NCBI GenBank assembly: GCA_019671005.1
Contig: CM033715.1
Coordinates: 9,796,001 to 9,860,000 of the forward strand
Direction of reading: 5' to 3'
DNA: 64,000 nt
Source of the DNA: Hibiscus mutabilis
Lineage: Eukaryota > Streptophyta > Magnoliopsida > Malvales > Malvaceae
Shown here in pieces: positions 36,166 through 44,987 of this stretch (within the stretch, counting starts at the first letter, position 1; every line of letters starts with the position of its first letter). A model generated the notes under the pieces. That model saw only the letters and a program-made list of their open reading frames with translations. It searched no databases and was not told where the DNA came from. The position numbers and the translations under genes were made by a program.

Positions 36166-38363
36166 TTCACCATAGTCGGCGTAGGCAAAGCACGAATGGC
36201 TTGAACTTTCGTTGGATCGACGCCAAGCCCCTCGCTCGACACAATGTGTCCCAAATACTCGAGTGAAGAATGGCCAAAAGAGCAATTGCTGCGTTTAGCC
36301 ACAAAACCATGATCTCGTAAGAACTGCAACACTAGACGAACATGGTATAAATGGTTAATCCAAGAGCGACTATAAACGAGAATGTCATCAATAAAAATCA
36401 GCATAAATTTACGGAGATAAGGTCGAAAAATCTCATTCATGGTAGCTTGAAATGTGGAAAGTGTTGGGAAACGCCGGTACACCCCATGGCCCAGCGGAAA
36501 AATTATCCAGCATAATCCACCAGTGATCCATGTACAATGGACAAATTCAGGGTGATAAAGGATGGAAAGTTACCTTAATAAATCTGGAATCTGGAAATCC
36601 ATAGGGAATCTGGAATAACCAAATCGAATCTAAGTCGTCACAATAACGTTCCGACCTCTACGTAGTCCACCCGAATGAAACAAACAATATTTTCTCTTCT
36701 ATAACTATTAGAGAGGTTTTTCAAAAAAGGAGAGATGAATGGCTGCTAGACCTTATGCCTTTATATAGCATTTAAAAACTTAATTCTAATTAAATTCATA
36801 TTCTTAAATATATAATATATTTAACCGAATATAATTAAATATGTAGAATCTGATTCTACTTTAATTAGGTTTCTTTTAGAGATATATATCTATATACTTT
36901 AATAATATTTGATAATTACAATAACTTATCAAATATTAACATATATATATATAAACGAAATTATCCATAATTACAATAATTATAACAATTTTGGTTTCTC
37001 ACTAATTACGCGTACAACAAGTTTGTACACATGCTATCTAATCAATATTTGTTCATTTGAATCATAGGGTGTGACCCTTGTAGGTTCATGTAATGTTAGC
37101 AGTAATATCCAGAACAATTATAATATTACAAGCAATGAGTAGCATCTAGCAATATATCATTGCTACCTAAGTTACATGAAATCGTGGTTTGATTTAACAT
37201 TTTTTCTGTGATTAACTTCTTTTATATATTTCATCCTTTTGTCCTCATATCTAGATCAGACACAAGTCATGGATTAGTCACACTTGTATAGTCCATCTAA
37301 TGTTTCTTGATATCTTGAGTAAACTATTATAAACGAATAATTATGATATTTCATATCAATTTATTCGAGCATGGCCATGCATTTTCTAGTCTCACTCAAT
37401 CAAGTGGCCTATGATATTACTCCTATTATGTAGGAGGGACAAATCATATCTTGATCAACCATATTTCACTACATGGATTGTGACATCCAATATCAGTATT
37501 TATAGTGTAGTCAGTTACGACACACGTTTGATCGTATCAAAATATGTCACTCACGATGTTGAAATAATGATGATCTCAAGTCTGAGGATCATACATGTAG
37601 TTATCACCATAAGCAATGTTGTGTTTGTCACATAATAATCCAAGAAACATGCTCATAGCAGGTCAGTCCAATATGTTGTTCCCTAGCACATACTTATGTA
37701 TTAATTTTGACATCTCCATGTCAATGACAACACTTTGTCATCAATCAACTACATATTAGTCTTAATGCATTATTGTTGTCCAAACCTACAATAATTCTTG
37801 ACTAAGGACATTCAAGAATAACTATATTATTCTAAAGATTTTATTATAATTCAGTTTATTTATAGATATACAGAATAAGACTGAAATAATAATAATGGCT
37901 TTATATTAATAAACAAGATAAAATAAGTATGTCTTTTACAACCATAATTGGTCTTTGGGCATATTCCAACAGAAAGAGCATTTGTCAACCTGAAAGGCAT
38001 GACAAGGAACTCGTAGTGGCCATCATGTGTGCGAAAGGCAGTCTTATGCACATCCGATTCCTGGACGTGAATTTGATGATACCCAGCCAATAAAACAAGC
38101 TTGAAGAAAATCTGGGAAAAACCAAGCTCATCAAACAACTCCTCGGTCGTCAGAATATGAAACTTATCCTTCACTATGACTGCAATCAAGGCCCTATTAT
38201 CCACGCAAAAGCTCCACGAACCATCCTTCTTCTTGACAAAAAGAACGTGTGAAGAAAAAGGACTAGTGCTGTGACGAATCAAACGATGATCAAGCATAAG
38301 TTGCACTTGTCGTTCCACCTCCGCCTTTTGAAAAAAAGGGTAATGATAAGGGCGAACATTCAC
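36160..38363 (-). pseudogene. gypsy D reverse transcriptase, interrupted by a copia solo LTR
   Basis: The first half (38363-37972) has HVLFVKKKDGSWSFCVDNRA, FHILTTEELFDELG and FRTHDGHYEFLVMPFRLTNA. The second half (36457-36160) has FQATMNEIFRPYLRKF, the catalytic IFIDDILVYSR and SLEYLGHIVSSEGLGVDPTK. The reading frame is continuous across the insertion once the solo LTR and one copy of GAAAG are discounted, so the frame was open at this point when the copia element landed. Confidence 0.92.
36462..37971 (-). repeat. Solo LTR of the copia A family inside gypsy D
   Basis: 1,510 bp. On the minus strand it runs from TGTTGGAATATGCCC to GTTTCCCAACA and is co-linear with the two segments of the copia A LTR (2400-2628, 21759-23032). 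It is flanked by perfect 5-bp duplications GAAAG (36457-36461) and GAAAG (37972-37976). No internal copia sequence remains. Confidence 0.96.
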
Positions 38364-39094
38364 TGGTTTCCTAATGGCTGCAAATGAATAGCATGATTAT
38401 TCTCTCGAATGGGTGGTAGATCCTGAGGTGGCTCAAACACCGTCAAAAATTCAGCCAACAAGTCTGCCAAATCAGGTGAATCAACCTCGATTGCAACCCT
38501 TGAATCAGATTGCATATGCAAGTAATAAAATGCAGCCACAACATGCATGGAAGAGAATCGACACAAGGATTGAAGCTGAACTTGTTGAATATCATCCGTA
38601 GGCTCACCGTGCCAACAATGTACATGGTTCCCGTCCTGAAATTGAAACTGCGGGGTCGAGAAATCCATCGTGATCGGCCCGAGAGTGGCCATCCAAGCCA
38701 CACCAAGCACCATTTCAGTCCCCTCCATTGGTAATACATAAAAATCAGTATGAATCTAGGTTCCCTGGACGCAAAGATGTAAATCACGAACACACCTCTC
38801 ATTTTCCAGCTTATCACCATTACCTACTATAACGTGAAAATTGGGCGCAGCCATGATCGGAAGTCCAAGATACTTAGCCATACGCAACTGCACAAAATTA
38901 TGAGAGCTATCCCCATCAATTAGAATGTAAACCTGCTTACCCTTGATTTCCCCCAGGAAGGGAATAGTATTGGGATGAAAACAACCAGCTAAAGCGTTAA
39001 ATAAAACCAAGGATTGTTCCTTACCCATACCATCATCAGTCGTATGATCAAGGTGCTCCGATGGATCGAGAGATAAGACTGAGGAAGCAAGCAA
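38360..39094 (-). pseudogene. gypsy D protease region
   Basis: Contains KGKQVYILIDGDSSHNFVQL, where plant gypsy proteases normally have an Asp-Ser-Gly active site; here it is Asp-Gly-Asp, so catalysis is probably lost. Downstream, VLGVAWMATLGPITMDFSTP is the conserved second block. Frame changes occur near 38756. Confidence 0.82.
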
Positions 39095-39099
39095 TCAGC

Positions 39100-40040
39100 A
39101 CAATCATTGTCGAGGCAAAATAATTGCGGATCGTGGCACTTATGACCAGGAACGTACTTCGCATAGCAATAATAATAACAAACACCTTTCTCACGGCGTA
39201 CTTGAGCTTCGACAGAAGATATACGACGAGGCTTCAAGGGAGACAAACCACCATGAGACTCAGCAGGGGGAGGACAACTAGGTTGTAACTTAGGCGCCGC
39301 AGGAGCTAGTGAAGGACTGGGCAAAAGAGGTGGTAATTTAGAGCCAGTAGATCATCCGAGAAATCGTTTGTCCTGAAACCGAGCCTCGTGAAAATGAGCC
39401 AGAGCAACCACCTCCACCATCGATTTTGATCGGTGACTCAAAACTTCGTTCTGAATGTCGTGACGCAACCCCAAAATAAAACATTACGTGAGGAAGTCAT
39501 CGGTCAGATTGGTTGTACGCAAGGCCAATTCTTTGAAACGTGTCTGACAATCAGTCACAGTGGTGGTTTGAGTCAATTTAGAAAACTGGCCTTCAGGGGA
39601 TTCCACCTCCATAACCGTGAAACGTTTGCGAATAGCTTCGACCAGATGAGTCCAACCGACCAGTTGTCTTTGCTGCTACATCCACCGAAACCATTTCTGA
39701 CCGATGCCTTCCATCTAAAATGAGAATAATGGAAGCTCAACTTGAACCAGTTTCGGAGCAAAAGGAAAAGCATCATCAGAGTCCTGCCAAAACTTTATTT
39801 TGTCGCGATTCACCGTACTGGCAGATGACAGTTCACCACCGCTCGATGTGGTGGCCGATATCCCGGGCTGGGCAGAGACCGTCTGCAACTGACGAGCCAT
39901 CTCCTGCAAGGTCTTCTCGGTACTGTCATTCCAAAAATTTTTATCTTCAGCATGAGTTTGCAAGGATGAAAGAGCTTGAGCATGGTGAGTGGTGGTAACC
40001 TGGAGAGATTTAATAGAATCCGAATGATTAACCATGGTGA
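39100..40040 (-). pseudogene. gypsy D gag
   Basis: The minus-strand frame 40035-39715 starts MVNHSDSIKSLQ and continues to the capsid-like FWQDSDDAFPFAPKLVQVEL. Further pieces follow in other frames down to a Cys/His knuckle at about 39184-39130, REKGVCYYYCYAKYVPGHKC, close to the C-x2-C-x4-H-x4-C pattern with an extra tyrosine. Stops interrupt it several times. Confidence 0.8.
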
Positions 40041-40061
40041 AAGGATCAATGAAAGCACCAA

Positions 40062-40350
40062 TTTTATGTATTGTAACTTGAATTGATAGAATAGAATGAG
40101 AAGAAAGAAGAAGGAGAATCCAGATTAGGGAAATTAGAAATAATCCAGAGGATTTTCATGTCTATCTCATAACATTCCTCACTTATTTATACTCTCTCTC
40201 ACTTAAGAAAGGATAAAGTCTGTTAGCTTTCCAGGTAGCTTCCTTTCCCTGCGGCTTCTACGGGTCGCCTCAACTGCATGGCTTGATTCTGCTGACTCGC
40301 TGCTCATTTGGACGCTAGCTGGGTGCATGGCTACATCTTGGTCCATAACA
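40062..40350 (-). repeat. gypsy D 5' LTR
   Basis: Matches 33979-34263 with substitutions and small indels. The 3' end of the LTR has lost the CA terminus (TACATAAAA where the other copy has TACATAACA). Confidence 0.93.
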
Positions 40351-40380
40351 GTTTTTAAAGTATTTTTTTTTTGTTAAAAA

Positions 40381-40859
40381 TAGACATAATGCTAAAAAAA
40401 ATACCTCTTACGCTTAACTGAATTGTTACTTTGTCTCATATTCTTTTTTTAAGCAATTTAGCCCTCAACGTTTTATTTTTGGTCAGAATAGCCCTTCTGC
40501 GGATAAAAAATGTTAGTCAATTGACGATAAATAACTTAAAATGACTTGGCAGAATGACACGTCATAAAAAATATTTTATATTTTGTACAATTTTATCAAA
40601 TTATTTTTTTATTGATATGTCATTCTGTAAAGTCAACATATTTGCCTATATCACACTGCTATTACAGCGTGCACTACCATGTAGGTTTGTCATATCATTT
40701 CAAGTCATTTATCGTTGGTTGACTAACAGTTTTCATCCCAGATGGACCATTTTGACAAAGAAAATGAAACGTTGAGAGCTAAATTGCTTCAGAAAAAAGA
40801 ATAGGGGCCAAAATGACAATCCAATCAAACATTAGGGGCATTTTTTGGTATTATGCCTA
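40381..40859. repeat. Fold-back (long-TIR) MITE 1
   Basis: About 479 bp. The left end TAGACATAATGCTAAAAAAA and the right end (inverse complement TAGGCATAATACCAAAAAAT) start long inverted arms. Inside, AAGCAATTTAGCCCTCAACG on the left matches AAGCAATTTAGCTCTCAACG on the opposite strand on the right, and the arms extend to near the centre (about 40570-40600). No ORF. Target duplication unclear (A-rich flanks). Confidence 0.88.
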
Positions 40860-40880
40860 AAAAATAAGTGTTTAATGTTT

Positions 40881-41500
40881 ACACTTATAAATTTAGGTGT
40901 CTGGTAGTTAATTACTGTTAAAAAAACAATCGAAACATGACATGTTTATTTTATTCAAAATAAAAAATTTAAAATAATTTTTTACACAAAAAATTTAAAA
41001 TTTCAAAAATACTAATTTTTTTTCAATTTTTACAAAATAGTCCCCAAATCCAAACCCCAAATCTCCGTCACTTTCACTGCCAAATGTCGCCCCTGAACAC
41101 ACCCCTTCGTTTGCCAGAACTAGCTAGTCATTTCTCCCAACACGGCGTCATCGAAAACGACAACTGGTGTGCCACTCGAACGCGAAATCGACGTTCAACT
41201 GACACGTCGTTCGTCATTTCTGACGACGCCGTGTTGGGAAAATGACCGGCTAGGTCCAACGACCAAAAGGGTGTGTTCAAGGGTGATGATCGGCGGCGAC
41301 TTGGGGTTTGATTTTGTGGATTTGGGGACTATTTTGTAAATTTTGAGAATTTCAGGATTTTCTGAAAAAATTTAAAAATATTGGTTTTTTTCTTCAATTT
41401 TTTTTAAAAAATTAAATTATTACCACGTGTCAAGTATTGATTGAGTAACAGATTTTTTTAACGGTAGTTAACTACCGAAGACCTAAAATTATAGCGGCGA
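40881..41500. repeat. Fold-back (long-TIR) MITE 2
   Basis: About 620 bp with arms of roughly 280 bp. The left arm includes TTTAGGTGTCTGGTAGTTAA and AAATAGTCCCCAAATCC; the right arm carries inverse complements of both. The inner arms contain CCCAACACGGCGTCATC and GACGACGCCGTGTTGGG around a centre near 41165-41205. It lies about 20 bp from MITE 1. No coding content. Superfamily not assigned; long inverted arms suggest a Mutator-like origin. Confidence 0.88.
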
Positions 41501-42123
41501 GAATTTAGTCCCTCAATTTAAAAATTCAAGTTCAATTTTTAAGACCATTTAAAATTTTCTGTTAAATTCATATTCAGGTGAAGTTTTTGATCGAAGCATG
41601 AACACGTTTCATGCTGACACTCAAGTACTTGTTTGAGAGAAAAGTGACTGTAAGCACCTTCCGATCCTTCTCTTTGGGCTTACATTGAAGCAAATAGTGA
41701 TGCAGACTGTCTTCGCTTCTGTAGATTAACTTGTTGGAAAAAAAACGTGATAAATTGCAGACTATGGGTAAAGGCGGAGATTCGAGAAATGTCTTCGCAT
41801 GCTCTCAACCCCGGTCCGGTGAGAAACGTTTTTTTCCCCCAACAATTTTGATAATGGCACCATGAAAATAGAGCTCCAACTTACAGCTCCACAAAGTTTA
41901 CAGTCAATGCAACGTTCCTCACCGGTTGGATATCGGTTTGCGTCATAGTTCCATTAGCGTGAAGAGAAATGTGTAAGGCCCATAGAGATGAAAACAGGGA
42001 TGCATGGATTCATTAGGATTCAAGAACCTCTCGGCTCATCTCCCAGAACCTTGCTCTCAACAAGCATCATTTTGCCTTTGATCATAACTAGTTTCAAACA
42101 AATAGATTAATAGTGTTGCTTAC
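41501..42123. other. Downstream of the mTERF2-like pseudogene; no clear gene
   Basis: Sequence beyond the splice donor at 42123-42122 (minus strand). A weak resemblance to the mTERF2 C-terminus (KMMLVESKVL, about 42075-42045 minus) may be the remains of a last exon. I could not extend it. Confidence 0.4.
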
Positions 42124-44049
42124 CTTGGAAACTCGATCAAATCCTACAAGGCCCGGACCATTATTCTTCGTAAATAACGATACTTGGGATAGGGAAGATC
42201 TACTTTGTATTGAATAGGTTTAGGGAAATCGGCAATCATCTCACCCAGCTGACTAACTCGTATGTGAGTGAAAGAAAATATTTTACATTAACCTCGAGGG
42301 TTGTTGTTATACCGCAACCAAATAGCTCTGGTCCAAAGCTACAAACTTAACAAGCATGTTACCAATGGCATCCTCTCGAACACCAAGGTCCCGAAAAAAT
42401 TGAAACTGAAAATATGAAAACAAAATTAATGTCAACAACTACATTGTACAGCATTACATCACAAGCATTCAATATAGCAAATTTCAGGTTCATGGGAGCT
42501 GAAGCCATTAATTTCATGACATATAACACCATTGTCTAATGTACACAAGAAAAATTCAAGTAGAGGACCACAAAGGGAAAAGAATAAGAAAAATGAAACG
42601 TAAAAGACGACATTTGGTAATAAAGATCACATTTACGAAGTAAAGTGATAAGGATGACTACCTTTGGAGCAATTGTAGTCTCAAAATTGAAACAGAAAAT
42701 CAAAGCAAGTAACAAAGGCAATGGCTTACCTCAGAGGAGGAACAACATTGGAGTCATCAATAATAACTAGGGGCGTAAACGAGTCGAGTCAAGCTCAAGT
42801 AGTGCTGAGCTCGACTCAGCTCATTAAGAATTCGAGTCGAGTTCGAGCTTGAGTATTTTTTAACGAGTCTGAATAATCTGAGCTCAACTCGACTTGTTAA
42901 AAATTTCTTAACAAAACGAGTTTTTTTAACAAATCGAGTTCGAGCTTGAGTAGTTTTTAACGAGCCTGAATAATCTGAGCTTGACTCGGCTCGTTAAGAA
43001 TTCGAGTCGAGTTCGAGCTTGAGTCGAGTTCAATCGAGTCGAGTGTTGACCAAGCTTTGACTAAGTCGAACTCGTGTAGCTCCCAATCCGTCTCATCTCA
43101 TTTAAAGCTCTATTAGAAAAAAAAACTTTGATACACAAGTTGTGTAAATTTTAGTTTCAAGCTTGTTAATTTTAGGGTTTAGACTTTAGAGGTTTAGGTT
43201 GTTAGGTTTAGAATTTAAATTTTAGGGTTTATGTTTTAGGGTTTTAGGTTTAGAAATTTAGATTTTAAATTTAAAAAATTAAAAATTATAGTATATTATA
43301 TTTTCGAGTAGCTCGCGAACTTTTCGAGCCAAGTATCGAGTAACTCGACTCGACTCATTAAGAACTCAAGCCGAATTAGAACTCTGATCGAATCTAATCG
43401 AATCGACTTAATAATAACCTTAGCACGGAAATTGAACGTGGAATCCTTAAACTCAGGCAACCTTTTCAAGGCAGCCGCTTCAATCATCACGTGATCAATA
43501 AACTCCGGCAGCCTATTAACCGAAATCGTCGAATACGTAATCCCAAACTTTCCTTTTTCATTGCTCCTTTAAATACCTCAGCTGTTACATTTCTTCTAAT
43601 CTCAACTCTCAAGCGCCTGCCTTATCATTACCTCCCCCATCCACATCGTCGTTTTGTTTTTCTTGAGGTGGAAGTATAAGTTGTGGGGTTTTGGGTTTAT
43701 CTCCGGAACCAGTGGTTTGCGAGGAATCTCGGTCCTGCTGGGGGTCATTTTCATTATCTTGGGGTGGGTTGTTTGTTTCGTTAGTAGTGGTGGCCGGCTG
43801 ACGGTGGTGGATGATTGAGGTGGTTTTTGAGTTATGAATACGGTAACGGAGGACAGGGTCAGGTGATGGGGTAGTGTGATGGTTAAGGTGGTGGTGGAAG
43901 GAGGAGGAGACGGTGAATCTGTGATGGAATGAGGGTAACGGTGGAGATGAAGGTGGGGGGAGGGCGGAGGACGGGAGGAGAGTAAGAAAACATTTTTGGT
44001 TACGGTGGGAATTGCAAATGGATGAAGAGGTAGTGGATTGCATTTTCAT
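42124..44049 (-). pseudogene. mTERF2: mTERF2 (EMB2219)-like chloroplast transcription factor, broken
   Basis: mTERF proteins bind organellar nucleic acids and control organelle gene expression; mTERF2 is a chloroplast member needed for embryo development in Arabidopsis. Exon 1 (from Met 44049 or 44043) begins with a Ser/His/Pro-rich transit-like stretch. It then reads RRLRVEIRRNVTAEVFKGAM, TYSTISVNRLPEFIDHVMIE and AAALKRLPEFKDSTFNFRAK in three frames. A CGAG-rich insertion (42768-43409) follows, then DDSNVVPPLR and a donor (GTAAGC, 42729). Exon 2 (42405-42124, after TTTTCAG) reads QFFRDLGVREDAIGNMLVKF, EVNVKYFLSL, QLGEMIADFPKPIQYKV and KYRYLRRIMVRAL, then a TAG at 42146-42144 where the family has Gln, then DLIEFPR and a donor. 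The central mTERF repeats (several hundred residues) are missing. Identification is from remembered family sequence. Confidence 0.82.
42768..43409. repeat. CGAG-rich repeat element, copy 2, inserted in the mTERF2-like exon
   Basis: Starts TAGGGGCGTAAACGAGTCGA. It is filled with GAGTCGAG/GAGCTCGACTC motifs, with an AT-rich middle containing degenerate TTTAGGG repeats (about 43170-43245). It is flanked by AATAATAAC at 42759-42767 and at 43410-43418, a perfect 8-9 bp target duplication. The interrupted codons match on either side. Its start resembles copy 1 (GGGTGTAAATGAG). Confidence 0.9.
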
Positions 44050-44094
44050 AGTCTCACTGGATATATATGTTAAATAGAAACCCAACATTAACAA

Positions 44095-44166
44095 GGTTCC
44101 ATGGTCTAGTGGTAAGGACATTGGACTCTGAATCCAGTAACCCGAGTTCAAATCTCGGTGGAACCT
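44095..44166 (+). tRNA. tRNA-Gln (anticodon CTG)
   Basis: 72 nt with acceptor stem GGTTCCA (44095-44101) pairing TGGAACC (44159-44165) and discriminator T at 44166. The A-box-like TGGTCTAGTGG is at 44102-44112. The anticodon arm TTGGACTCTGAATCCAG puts CTG in the loop. The T arm is CCGAGTTCAAATCTCGG. A short T run follows (TTTAATTTT), as expected for RNA polymerase III termination. No intron, no CCA. It lies 45 bp from, and divergent to, the start of the mTERF2-like pseudogene. Confidence 0.97.
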
Positions 44167-44987
44167 TTAATTTTGCTTCGATTTCTTTTCATTAAGAATT
44201 GTCTAATTCTGGTTGTAGTCCCGCTAAGTATTTTAATCTAGTACAATTTGATCCTGCCATTTTTTTATGTTGTCATTTTTCTTTTGAAAATATTTTTATG
44301 TTGTCATTTTTCTTTTGAAAATATTTTTATGTTGTTATTAATATATTCATATTACTACTATTTAAATGTGAAATTCACTCCATCGTTTTTAAAAAATAAT
44401 TTATAATTAAAGTTACAAGTCTTTATATTATATTTAAAATTTTATTTTAGACTCTACTATAAAACATTAATTATCGTACTATATAAACAAACCATATACT
44501 ATAACAGAAGACTTGCCACTCTTTCTCAGTTAGTACTATATTTCCCATTAGAAATGCCAAAAAATAAAATCAGTGTAATTTCTTCTCTTGATTTTCATGA
44601 CATTTTTTCCTGAACAGCTGAAAATCTGATATGAATGAAGGAATCCTAGACAATTACAATTTACATTTCACAAATGGACCACAAACACAAGATCAAATCA
44701 CATATAAAACTTGTAGCTTGCTTTTACCCTGAAACAAGCTGTAAAACAAATATGAACCACTAATTGTCAATGGCACGGACCGACTACACGAAACTCTGTT
44801 GTTTTCATAAACATCTTAAGAAGATTTGTGCATCCTTGGAGCCCTTCCAATTCGATGCAAAATACGACCTCGGGAATCCTATTTACCTAGGAAGAGCTTC
44901 ATCAGGTGCTCAACCACCAGCAGGCACTCGAATGGGAAGCCTGTCGTCTTATTAAGAAAGAATTGTAGAACAAATTTAACATCTCCG
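44167..44987. other. Intergenic and 3' flank of the receptor-like gene
   Basis: Contains a short tandem duplication (TTTATGTTGTCATTTTTCTT twice plus a partial copy, about 44265-44340). The sequence just below 44988 should be the 3' untranslated region of the minus-strand receptor-like gene. No other gene seen. Confidence 0.55.

Larger units (their letters stand above)
33979..40350 (-). mobile_element. Ty3/gypsy chromovirus, Reina-like ('gypsy D'), complete but dead
   Basis: Short LTRs (285 and 289 bp) with ends TGTTATG...CATAACA are flanked by GTTTT (33974-33978) and GTTTT (40351-40355). Without the inserted solo LTR the element is about 4.86 kb. Short LTRs and small size fit the Reina lineage of chromoviruses. 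Minus-strand order is gag, protease, RT, RNase H, integrase. After the 5' LTR the minus strand reads TTGGTGCTTTCATTGATCC, the probable primer-binding site. The polypurine tract is CAGGGAGGAGTGA next to the 3' LTR. Confidence 0.92.

Noticed and set aside
43609..44151. A 180-residue open frame starting at 44151 (minus)
   Set aside because: Its first 34 codons overlap and oppose the tRNA-Gln. The plausible start is the later Met (44049 or 44043), and the frame is one piece of the mTERF2-like pseudogene.
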